Part shown: positions 17,751 through 26,199 of the stretch, one piece after another
How the letters are laid out: every line of letters begins with the position of its first letter
Position numbering within the stretch: the first letter of the stretch is position 1
Source: Porphyromonadaceae bacterium UBA7332
GTDB taxonomy: Bacteria > Bacteroidota > Bacteroidia > Bacteroidales > UBA7332
Assembly (NCBI GenBank): GCA_002471225.1
Contig: DKPO01000016.1
Location: 1 to 64,000 of the forward strand
Direction of reading: 5' to 3'
DNA length: 64,000 nt
Program-made: the position numbers and the translations under genes
Notes under the pieces: generated by a model
Database searches by the model: none
What the model saw: the letters and a program-made list of their open reading frames with translations, nothing else
What the model was told of the DNA's origin: nothing

Positions 17751-18836
17751 ATGAGAAGTTATTTATATTTCTTACTGATGCTTGCTGCATTTTTCTTATG
17801 CGAATCTTGCGATGATAAGAAAGATAAAGATCATGAGAAGGATAAAAAAGACCCACTTCCTTCATGGAATGACACACAAATCAAAAGTCAACTTATAGAC
17901 TACGTCAAAAAAGCGAAAAATGAAATTCCTAAAGATGATCGTGTAGCTGTATTTGATATGGATGGTACTATCGCTTGCGAAGCTCCCCTTTGGTTTGAAA
18001 TGGCCATTGCTGTACAAGGCATGGTAGATCAACTAAAGCAGGATCCGGCCTTAATAAGTAAAACGGAATATAAGTATGCTCAGCTTCTTTCTCAGAATCC
18101 TAACGATACAACCGTTACGAATCACTGGGTCGTAGATGGAGTTAACTATCTGGACTCTATCGTTCTTAAAGCATTTACAGGAAAGACCTCAGAAGAGTAC
18201 ATCTCTTATGCTAAAAATTACCTGACAACCACACAGGCTCCACGCTTTGATCGACCTTATGCTCAATTGTTTTATCAACCGATGCTGGAGTTGTTAGAAT
18301 ACCTGGACGATGCCAAATTCAAAGTTTATATTGTTTCCGGATCTCTTTCGGGAACAGTATGGAGTATTTGCCCTCAAACACTGGACATGGATCGTGATCA
18401 GTTAATCGGCACACGACAAGTGAAGATCCCGGTTTACGGTCCGGAAGGAGCCAAATTTGTTCTTCAAAAAAATATATACCAACCTAAAAATGATGGTAAC
18501 GGTAAATCCGTAAATATTTATGATCAAATAGGAAAAATTCCGGTATTTGCTTTTGGTAATACTGCCGGCGATTTCGGAATGTTCCATTTAGCATCTTCAT
18601 CTCCTTATCCTCATATGGCTCTTATGTTGAACCATGATGATCCGGAAAGGGAATACGCATATCCTCCTTATCACGGCAAAGCGGTCCCTGCATGGCAAGA
18701 TTCTATGCGAGTTAACAGCTGGATTACGGTTGATATGAAGTCTGAATTTAAAACTGTTTGGATGGATACTCATAAAACAGATAAGAAAGACAAAAAACAT
18801 AAGAAAGAGAAGAAAAGTCATAAGGATAAAGACTAA
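17751..18836 (+). CDS. HAD-superfamily phosphatase, predicted lipoprotein
   Basis: This 361-residue protein has a signal peptide ending at a likely lipidated Cys20 (FFLCESC), an acidic and Lys-rich linker, then the HAD domain. Motif I is FDMDGT with Asp69 and Asp71, motif II is YIVSGSLSGT, and motif III/IV is near FGNTAGDFGMF. It resembles secreted HAD phosphatases related to phosphoserine phosphatase. The substrate is unknown. The lipobox is not classical (C-E-S before the Cys), but the Asp-rich residues after Cys resemble Bacteroidota surface-lipoprotein signals. The C-terminus is an unusual Lys/Asp/His-rich tail (about 340-361) that may bind metal or polyanions (inference). Confidence 0.85.
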   Translation: MRSYLYFLLMLAAFFLCESCDDKKDKDHEKDKKDPLPSWNDTQIKSQLIDYVKKAKNEIPKDDRVAVFDMDGTIACEAPLWFEMAIAVQGMVDQLKQDPALISKTEYKYAQLLSQNPNDTTVTNHWVVDGVNYLDSIVLKAFTGKTSEEYISYAKNYLTTTQAPRFDRPYAQLFYQPMLELLEYLDDAKFKVYIVSGSLSGTVWSICPQTLDMDRDQLIGTRQVKIPVYGPEGAKFVLQKNIYQPKNDGNGKSVNIYDQIGKIPVFAFGNTAGDFGMFHLASSSPYPHMALMLNHDDPEREYAYPPYHGKAVPAWQDSMRVNSWITVDMKSEFKTVWMDTHKTDKKDKKHKKEKKSHKDKD

Positions 18837-18871
18837 TTAATTAGTAATCTTCACTTTCACCTCAACCTAAC

Positions 18872-18930
18872 AAAAAGGAAATGCTTAATCCGTACAATAC
18901 ATTTGTATAGATTAAGCATTTCCTTTTCTC
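18872..18930 (+). terminator. Terminator after the HAD phosphatase gene
   Basis: AAAAAGGAAATGCTTAATC (18872-18890) pairs with GATTAAGCATTTCCTTTTC (18910-18928). The loop itself holds a small inverted repeat (TACAA with TTGTA). Confidence 0.88.
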
Positions 18931-19558
18931 TTTTCTTAGCCACCACAACAGCTTATAGCTCCCAAATCACCCAAATACAAACTAACATCTGCTCTTCTCT
19001 TCATATCAATAATCATATAGTCAACAAAAAGACACCTTTCCCCATCTTTATGACAGAATCCGGACCTTCATAAATTCTTTCCAAAAATCACTTCTAAAGG
19101 TCATTTTTTCTCAGTTGATATGGGATAATTTCGAATTATTGACTGTTATTTTTAAAAGATACGGTATATCTTCAAATTTATACGGTGTATCTTTTAAAAG
19201 AAACGGTATCTTATTTATTTTTCGCGGTGTATTTTTTTCTCTTTATACGTATATAAAAGTATTTAGATACGTATGAAAATCTCATACAACCGTTCAAAAA
19301 AACACAACCAAAGCTATCTTTCTAAACAACAATAACTTACAATAATGGCAAATCCGGCGCTTATTTTCAGATGATGGATCAATGCTCCCAAATAACGCAA
19401 TCTGAGCGATTAGCTAAAAACAAAATGATAGCAGAAGTCTTATATTTTTCTATTTATGTCAGATTATCAAATTCATTTATCATTGTGATGTACCGAAAGA
19501 ATATCAGGTACGTCATTCCAATTCAATGTATATCTATATCCGGGAATATCCTCTAAAA
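18929..19558. other. Long intergenic gap between convergent genes
   Basis: About 630 bases lie between the terminators of the convergent HAD and exonuclease genes, where little spacer is needed. A repeat array occupies 19150-19282 (listed separately). On the minus strand TAGCTTTG (19308-19315) matches a -7 element, but no -33 box is seen. The only frame of note (19371-19556) has no recognisable features. The rest shows nothing I can name. Confidence 0.5.
19150..19282 (+). repeat. Intergenic 21-bp-phase repeat array, copy A
   Basis: The core CGGT(A/G)TAT recurs with its C at 19162, 19183, 19204 and 19225, exactly 21 bp apart each time. It is followed by two palindromic ATACGTAT boxes at 19245 and 19267 (22 bp apart). 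The last 63 bases (19220-19282) align without gaps to 51485-51423 on the minus strand (about 52 of 63 identical), including the exact block TTTCGCGGTGTATTTTTTTC and the exact end ATACGTATGAAAATCT. Parts fold as hairpins (AAGATAC with GTATCTT). Confidence 0.85.
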
Positions 19559-19593
19559 TAAAAAAGCTGTATCCAATGAGCAGATACAGCCTT
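19559..19593 (-). terminator. Terminator of exonuclease III gene
   Basis: GCTGTATC (19566-19573) pairs with GATACAGC (19583-19590); on the minus strand the hairpin is followed by a T-run (A-run 19559-19565). Confidence 0.85.
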
Positions 19594-19643
19594 TAAGATT
19601 TACGTCCGGTTTTATAAAAGAAATTATTACAACCGATATTTAT

Positions 19644-20414
19644 TTACACAAGACTCAGTTCAACACCTACCGGACAATGATCTGAACCATCCAGTTCCGG
19701 TAAGATGAAAGCTTCTTGTAAATGGGACTTTAGAACCTCTGAGATTAAAAAATAGTCAATACGCCAGCCAATATTTTTGGCACGTGCCCCTCCTCGATAA
19801 CTCCACCAGCTATATTTATCTTTAGCTTCAGGATACAACGCGCGAAAAGTATCGACAAATCCACCTTGTGTATAGCGATCCATTCCATCAATCTCCTCCT
19901 GCATAAAACCTGCCGTTTTATTGTAGTTCGCTTTAGGACGGGCAATATCGATCTCTCTGTGTGCCACATTCATATCTCCGCAAACAATAACGGGTTTTGT
20001 TCTCTCCAGATTCTTCAAAAAATCAAAGAAAGCCTTATCCCATTCCTGACGATAATCCAGACGAAGCAATTCGCTTCCGGAATTCGGGACATAAACATTT
20101 ACCAGATAGAAAGATCCATATTCAGCAGTAATTACACGTCCTTCTTTATCATGCTCGTCTATACCAATACCAAAAGACACGTTTAAAGCTGGTTGTTTAG
20201 ACAAAATTGCTGTTCCTGAGTAGCCTTTACGTTCGGCTGAATGAGTATATATATGAAAACCTTCTAAAGCAGACAAGGTCTCAGCAACCTGATCGTCCTG
20301 AGCTTTCGTTTCCTGTAAACAAAGAATATCTGTATTCAGGGCTTCAAGATGTTCAAAAAATGATTTCTTGGCAATGGCACGAATACCATTTACGTTCCAT
20401 GACACGAGTTTCAT
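19644..20414 (-). CDS. xth: Exodeoxyribonuclease III (AP endonuclease)
   Basis: This 256-residue protein acts in base-excision repair, cutting at abasic sites and degrading 3' ends. The EEP-fold motifs are plain: MKLVSWNVNGIRA at the start, LCLQETKA (metal-binding Glu), VNVYVPNSG, CGDMNVAHREIDIARP, WWSYRGGARAKNIGWRIDY, and the terminal GSDHCPVGVEL with the catalytic Asp-His. Length and motifs fit ExoA/Xth. It is transcribed alone; a -7-like TATCTTTA lies on the minus strand just upstream. Confidence 0.96.
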   Translation of the reverse strand: MKLVSWNVNGIRAIAKKSFFEHLEALNTDILCLQETKAQDDQVAETLSALEGFHIYTHSAERKGYSGTAILSKQPALNVSFGIGIDEHDKEGRVITAEYGSFYLVNVYVPNSGSELLRLDYRQEWDKAFFDFLKNLERTKPVIVCGDMNVAHREIDIARPKANYNKTAGFMQEEIDGMDRYTQGGFVDTFRALYPEAKDKYSWWSYRGGARAKNIGWRIDYFLISEVLKSHLQEAFILPELDGSDHCPVGVELSLV

Positions 20415-20518
20415 AGTTTATAATTCTGAAATTAATATTATTGAGTAAAGATAGAAAACAGTTTTGAATAATTCCTATTTAATTTTCATATAGCCTGCAT
20501 TATTTGTTCTCATTCTTT

Positions 20519-20548
20519 ATTGTGGTGATTTCCATTTTTATACTTTTG
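20519..20548 (+). promoter_or_regulatory. Promoter of the alpha-2-macroglobulin/pbpC operon
   Basis: ATTG (20519-20522), an 18-base spacer and TACTTTTG (20541-20548) fit the Bacteroidota promoter, 62 bp before the ATG at 20611. Confidence 0.6.
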
Positions 20549-20610
20549 GACTTGAAAACAAATCGAACTACTTATTGGTTCTATTTTATATACATATTAA
20601 ACATACCATT

Positions 20611-23600
20611 ATGGACGCAGCACATTTACGTCGATCGTCATGGTTCCGGATTTCATATCTGGCATTTACCTTATCTATTTTATTTTTATGCTCTTGCAGC
20701 GAGAAAGCTGTCACTCCGGACAGCAGTTATAGTCAATACATTAGTGCCTACACAGGTGAGATGGTCTCTTCGGGATCGGATATACGCATTGTTTTAGCAC
20801 AAGATCTGTCCGATGTCGTTCTGAATGAATCTTCGGATAGTAAATTATTTTCTTTTAAGCCATCGTTAAAAGGTACAACCGCATGGAAATCCTCACGAGA
20901 GGTCGTGTTCACTCCTGACTCCGGAGCTCTTCGATCAGGGGTATTGTATACGGCATCCTTTCAGTTAGGAAAGGTTATGGACATAGATAAAGAACATCAA
21001 ACCTTTGATTTCTCTTTTAAAGTAATCCCGCAAAGTTTTTCGGTCGAAATGGACAAATCATATCTCACAGTAGGTAATGATAATAAATGGGTTTGCTGGT
21101 CGGGTGTACTTTCTACTGCCGATAAGGTAGCTCTTACCGATGTTCAGAAAATGCTTAAGGCTTCCGTTACAAAGAAAGACTTAAAAATCCGCATCGGGAA
21201 TGCCGGAAACGGAAATCAATTTCAGTTTTTGATTGACAGCATTGCCCGCACAAACCAGAACCAAACGGTTAAATTGCATATCAATGGCAGCCCTATCGGA
21301 GTGAAGAACTCTGAAGAAAAAGAACTGAAGATTAACGCTCTGGGGACATTTGAAGTTATCGGTGCATCTTTTATCGAGTCTGACAACAGCTATATTGATG
21401 TTTACTTTTCAGACATACTGGATACTGATCAATCCTTTAAAGATCTGATTTCCATCTATGGAATGAGCGATCTTACCATCCAATGTGACCGGAATCGCTT
21501 ACGTATTTACTTACCTTTTATCCCTCAAGCCACATCTGTTACATTGAGTTTATCGGCAGCTCTGAAAAATAATGATGGACAGAAACTTGGCGAGATGAAA
21601 GAAGTCATGCTTTCCATAGCATCGTCCAACCCACAGGTACAGATGCTTAACAAAGGGAATATTATGCCTGATGGCGAATCTATGATTCTTCCGTTTAAGA
21701 CAATCAACCTCCGCAGTCTGACTGTATCTATCATTAAAGTATACGAAAATAATATACTTCGTTTTCTGCAAAGTAATAACTATGCAGGAACAAATGATTT
21801 GCGTTCGGCTGGACGCATGATCCTAAAAAAACGAATTTCTCTGGGTGGTGATCCCGCCAAAGATCTCACACGCTGGAATGATTTCTCTATAGATTTGGCT
21901 CCATTGATCAAAAAAGATCCGGGAGCTATCTACAGAGTCGAATTAACCTTTGGTATGAATGATGCCATTACTCCTTGCAACAATCAAGAAGGTGAGATCA
22001 ACGAACAAGGTCTGATAAGTATTTCCGATAATAGTGGTATTACAGCTGAAGACGAGGCTTACTGGGACGAACCGTACGGATATTATTCACCTGTTAACTA
22101 CAACTGGCAACAATACGTATGGAAGGATCGGAAGAATCCGTGTAAACCGACCTATTATATGAACAGTGATATCTTTGCTGGTACCAACGTTCTGTCTTCC
22201 AATCTGGGTATCATGGCTGAAAGCGGAACAAATGGAAAAAATATGATCGTTGTAAATAATATTCTGACGACCAAACCGGAAAAAGACGTGAAAGTCGTTT
22301 TATATAATTATCAATTACAACCGATAGGCGAAGCTTCAACGGACGCCTCAGGCTTTGCAGAAATTACCCCTAAAGGAGGTAAGCCTTTTCTATTGACTGC
22401 AAATAAAGAGAAAGAAAAAGGTTATCTCAAACTGGATGATGCTTCCGCACTTTCGTATAGTCGCTTTGATGTATCCGGTAAAGAGATCCAGAAGGGTCTG
22501 CGTGGTTACATCTATACCGAAAGAGGAGTCTGGCGTCCGGGTGATTCTATTTATGTGACTTTCATCCTTCAGGATAAAGATAACCCGCTTCCAAAGCATT
22601 ACCCGGTAATCTACGAACTTTACACACCAATGGGTAAATTCTATAAGAAGTATGTTCAGACAAATTCTGTAAACGGATTCTACTCATTCAAAGTCGCTAC
22701 CGATCCGAATGCTCCGACCGGCAGATGGGAATCCTATATCAAAGTGGGTGGAGCTACGTTTGCAAAAAATATTCGCATAGAAGCGATCAAGCCAAACAGG
22801 CTAAAGATGGAACTGAAATGGGGAGAGCAGATGCTAAAAGGAAATGAAGAACGAAAAATGACATTAACTTCATCCTGGCTTCTGGGACTGCCTGCATCTA
22901 ACCTGAAAGCTTCAGTCGAAATGAAACTATCTCCGGATCCGGATGCTTTCAGCAAGTCATTCCCTGGTTATACATTCATGAATCCGATCAGTCAGTTTTC
23001 AAGTATTGAAAAATCAATATTCGAAGGAAAACTAAACGGTGAAGGAGTCGTAACATTTTCTTCCAGACTTCCGGCTGTCAGCTCCTCTCCGGGTATGTTG
23101 ACTGTAAATTTCATATCTCGTGTATATGAGGATGGCGGAGACTTTAGTACTTACATACAAAGTGCCCCATATTCTCCATTCTCTTCTTATGTGGGTATGT
23201 CTGTGCCGGAAGATAAGAATAATACAGCTCTCGAAACTGACAAATCCTACTCTATACAAATCGCTACAGTCAACGGAGATGGTAAACCTGTATCCGGCAC
23301 TGTCGAAATTGAAGTGTATAAACTTGATTGGAGATGGTGGTGGGAGAAAGAAAACGGATCACTTGCTTCATATATGAAAGGGACATCCAAAAAACTCATT
23401 TCCCGTGCCAATATCCAAACATCAAACGGGAAGGGTATATTCCCATTTGAGATTAAATATCCGAACTGGGGACGTTATCTTATTCTTGCTAAAGATAAAA
23501 ACAGTGGCCATATCACAGGTAAAGTTATCTACATGGATTGGCCGGCTTGGCGTGGACAGGCAGCTATGAGTGATCCGGATGGATTAACAATGTTGACATT

Positions 23601-26199
23601 TGCTACGGATAAGGAGTCGTACCGCGTAGGCGAGAAAATCAAAGTTACCATTCCGAAAGCATCATCGGGACGTGCTATGGTAGCACTTGAAAACGGATCA
23701 TCCGTTCTTTCCAGACAATGGGTAGAAACTATTGAAGGTAAAGAAACTCAATTCGAAATTCCGGTTACAAGCGAATTAGCGCCGAATGTGTATATACATA
23801 TAGTTTTACTGCAACCTTATGCACAGAAAAACAATGATCTGCCTATACGTCTGTATGGTATAAAATCGGTGAATGTAGAAAACCAGAATACACACCTGTC
23901 TCCTATTGTCGCAATACCGGAGAAATTAAAACCTCAACAGAAGTTTGAAGTTCTGGTGCATGAAAAGAATGCTCTTCCAATGACATATACACTTGCTATT
24001 GTCGATGAAGGATTGCTGGATCTTACAGCCTTTAAGACTCCGAATCCATGGAACAGTTTCTATCAGAAAGAAGCTTTAGGAGTAAGAAGCTGGGACATGT
24101 ACGACTGGGTAATGAACAGCTATGCCGGATCAATGGCTCCGCTTTTGTCTATTGGAGGAGACGAAGAACTACGTAATACATCTCGTAACCGGGCAAACCG
24201 GTTCAAACCGGTTGTTATATATAAAGGGCCGTACTATCTTCCAAAAGGTAAAGTCGCTAAACATGAGCTGCAGCTGCCCGAATATGTAGGAGCCGTACGA
24301 GTGATGGTTGTTGCAGGTAATAATGACGGCGCTTACGGAAATGTATCACGCAGTGTAGAGGTAAAAAATAGGATTATGACACTTTCTTCTTTACCTCGCG
24401 TATTATCTCCGGGAGACGAAATCTATCTACCGGTGAATCTGTTTGTTACAGACAAGATTATTAAACAGGCAAGCGTTTCCGTATCGACGTCAAATAATCT
24501 GCTTACCGTAGTTGGTAATAATCAACAAAAGGTAGATGTGAAAGCCCCTGAGGATAAAGTTATTTTCTTTAAACTTAAAGCCGGAGATCGCACAGGTAAA
24601 GAAACAATCACTATACGTTCGTCCGGATCCAATGATATATTCAGTGAGACGATAGAGATAGAGGTGCGCAATGCCAATTTTCCTGTAACAAAAACAGAAA
24701 ACCTCATTCTAAATGATGGTGAGACTAAAAAATTGGATTGGAATATACCTCAGCAATCTGTAAATACACAAATAACATTGACAGCCTCGGCATTTCCGGC
24801 TATCAATCTGACGGGTCGTCTGAATTATTTATTACAATATCCTTACGGATGCACTGAGCAGATTATCTCACAGGCATTTCCTCAATTGTATCTTTCTCAA
24901 TTAATCGCTTTGAGTAAAGAACAAAAAGAAAATATACAGACATCAGTAAGGCAAACGATAGATAAACTCTATACACTTCAAAATACGAATGGAGGTATAG
25001 CTTACTGGCAAGGACTAAAAGAAAGTAATCCCTGGGTCAGTTCATATGCATTAGCTTTTATATCGGAAGCAGCCATGAAAGGATATAATATAAACGCTGA
25101 CTTCATGAGCAAGCTGATTGTTTACCAGCGTAATCAGGTCCGTTTGTGGGCAGATGCTCAAAATATGGATATGATGCCTGACCAAATGCAGGAAGCTTTC
25201 CGTTTATATTCACTGGCTTTAGCGAATAAGCCGGATCTGGGAGCTATGAATCGTATGCGTGAAATGAGCAACTTGCATGCTGAAGCAAAATGGATGTTGG
25301 CAAACACCTATACATTGGTCAATAAAAACGAAATTGCATCCGAACTGATTACGAATGTCGGAGGCTTCACAAACAGAAGCAGCGGATTCGATTCTGACTT
25401 TGGATCTCAACTTCGGGATCAGAGTATCGCTTTAATGACTTTACTTCAGTTAAACCGATTAAATGATGCTATGAGTTATGTTCAATCTATCGCTCAGCAA
25501 TTAAGTTCAGACGAGTCATACAGTACGCAATCGACCGCCTTTGCACTTATGTCTGTATCTCAAGCTGCAAATAAGTTAGGCAAAGGAAACATGAATTTCG
25601 ACTGGAGCCTGAACAAAGATCGTGCGAAGTCCGTCACTTCCAGTCTTCCTTTATGGGAGCAGAAGCTTTCTGATAATAAAACGACAGGAGAAGTAACGGT
25701 TACTAATAAGCAAAAGAATGTTTTATTTGCCGAACTCAGTACAAACTATACTCCTTTATTTGATCAGTCACCTGCGTTGAATAAAGGTATATCTATGCAA
25801 ATAAAATATGTAGGACAGAATGGCGCAGCTCTCAATTATAAAGATCTGATGCAAGGAACTTCATTTACGATGATCGTTGAAGTAACAAACCTGAATAGCA
25901 ATCAGAGCTATACAAACATGGCTCTTTCTCAAATTCTTCCGGGAGGTTGGGAAATTGTATCAACACGCTATGCCGGAATCAGTGAAGGATTGAAGAATTA
26001 TACGTATCAGGATATACGGGATGATCGTATGCTCACATTCTTTGATTTGGGTAAAGGTGAAACTAAACAATTCTATTGCCGGATACAGGCTTCTTATGCC
26101 GGAGTATATTATATGCCGGCAACCGTATGCGAAGCTATGTATGACGCGAGCGTATATGCGCGGACAACAGCTTCTGAAATTAAAATCAAACAAGAGTGA
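20611..26199 (+). CDS. Bacterial alpha-2-macroglobulin lipoprotein with thioester motif
   Basis: This 1862-residue periplasmic protein traps proteases and is partnered with PBP1C. It has a signal peptide with lipobox LFLCSC, an N-terminal series of MG-like beta domains, and the MG2 region near EIQKGLRGYIYTERGVWRPGDSIYVTF. The bait and A2M region follows (VAIPEKLKPQQKFEVLVHEKNALP, YTLAIVDEGLLDLT). The thioester domain has GCTEQ with Cys1414, so the covalent trap is intact. I start at MDAAHLRRSSW; a TTG 36 bp upstream has no support. Its stop overlaps the GTG of pbpC by three bases (GTGA). Confidence 0.94.
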   Translation: MDAAHLRRSSWFRISYLAFTLSILFLCSCSEKAVTPDSSYSQYISAYTGEMVSSGSDIRIVLAQDLSDVVLNESSDSKLFSFKPSLKGTTAWKSSREVVFTPDSGALRSGVLYTASFQLGKVMDIDKEHQTFDFSFKVIPQSFSVEMDKSYLTVGNDNKWVCWSGVLSTADKVALTDVQKMLKASVTKKDLKIRIGNAGNGNQFQFLIDSIARTNQNQTVKLHINGSPIGVKNSEEKELKINALGTFEVIGASFIESDNSYIDVYFSDILDTDQSFKDLISIYGMSDLTIQCDRNRLRIYLPFIPQATSVTLSLSAALKNNDGQKLGEMKEVMLSIASSNPQVQMLNKGNIMPDGESMILPFKTINLRSLTVSIIKVYENNILRFLQSNNYAGTNDLRSAGRMILKKRISLGGDPAKDLTRWNDFSIDLAPLIKKDPGAIYRVELTFGMNDAITPCNNQEGEINEQGLISISDNSGITAEDEAYWDEPYGYYSPVNYNWQQYVWKDRKNPCKPTYYMNSDIFAGTNVLSSNLGIMAESGTNGKNMIVVNNILTTKPEKDVKVVLYNYQLQPIGEASTDASGFAEITPKGGKPFLLTANKEKEKGYLKLDDASALSYSRFDVSGKEIQKGLRGYIYTERGVWRPGDSIYVTFILQDKDNPLPKHYPVIYELYTPMGKFYKKYVQTNSVNGFYSFKVATDPNAPTGRWESYIKVGGATFAKNIRIEAIKPNRLKMELKWGEQMLKGNEERKMTLTSSWLLGLPASNLKASVEMKLSPDPDAFSKSFPGYTFMNPISQFSSIEKSIFEGKLNGEGVVTFSSRLPAVSSSPGMLTVNFISRVYEDGGDFSTYIQSAPYSPFSSYVGMSVPEDKNNTALETDKSYSIQIATVNGDGKPVSGTVEIEVYKLDWRWWWEKENGSLASYMKGTSKKLISRANIQTSNGKGIFPFEIKYPNWGRYLILAKDKNSGHITGKVIYMDWPAWRGQAAMSDPDGLTMLTFATDKESYRVGEKIKVTIPKASSGRAMVALENGSSVLSRQWVETIEGKETQFEIPVTSELAPNVYIHIVLLQPYAQKNNDLPIRLYGIKSVNVENQNTHLSPIVAIPEKLKPQQKFEVLVHEKNALPMTYTLAIVDEGLLDLTAFKTPNPWNSFYQKEALGVRSWDMYDWVMNSYAGSMAPLLSIGGDEELRNTSRNRANRFKPVVIYKGPYYLPKGKVAKHELQLPEYVGAVRVMVVAGNNDGAYGNVSRSVEVKNRIMTLSSLPRVLSPGDEIYLPVNLFVTDKIIKQASVSVSTSNNLLTVVGNNQQKVDVKAPEDKVIFFKLKAGDRTGKETITIRSSGSNDIFSETIEIEVRNANFPVTKTENLILNDGETKKLDWNIPQQSVNTQITLTASAFPAINLTGRLNYLLQYPYGCTEQIISQAFPQLYLSQLIALSKEQKENIQTSVRQTIDKLYTLQNTNGGIAYWQGLKESNPWVSSYALAFISEAAMKGYNINADFMSKLIVYQRNQVRLWADAQNMDMMPDQMQEAFRLYSLALANKPDLGAMNRMREMSNLHAEAKWMLANTYTLVNKNEIASELITNVGGFTNRSSGFDSDFGSQLRDQSIALMTLLQLNRLNDAMSYVQSIAQQLSSDESYSTQSTAFALMSVSQAANKLGKGNMNFDWSLNKDRAKSVTSSLPLWEQKLSDNKTTGEVTVTNKQKNVLFAELSTNYTPLFDQSPALNKGISMQIKYVGQNGAALNYKDLMQGTSFTMIVEVTNLNSNQSYTNMALSQILPGGWEIVSTRYAGISEGLKNYTYQDIRDDRMLTFFDLGKGETKQFYCRIQASYAGVYYMPATVCEAMYDASVYARTTASEIKIKQE

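Noticed and set aside
19150..19282. CRISPR array
   Set aside because: The units are short and degenerate, have no unique spacers of constant length, and no cas genes are present.
19371..19556. 61-codon frame in the long gap beside repeat copy A
   Set aside because: It has no family features and no promoter, and its content is like non-coding AT-rich DNA.
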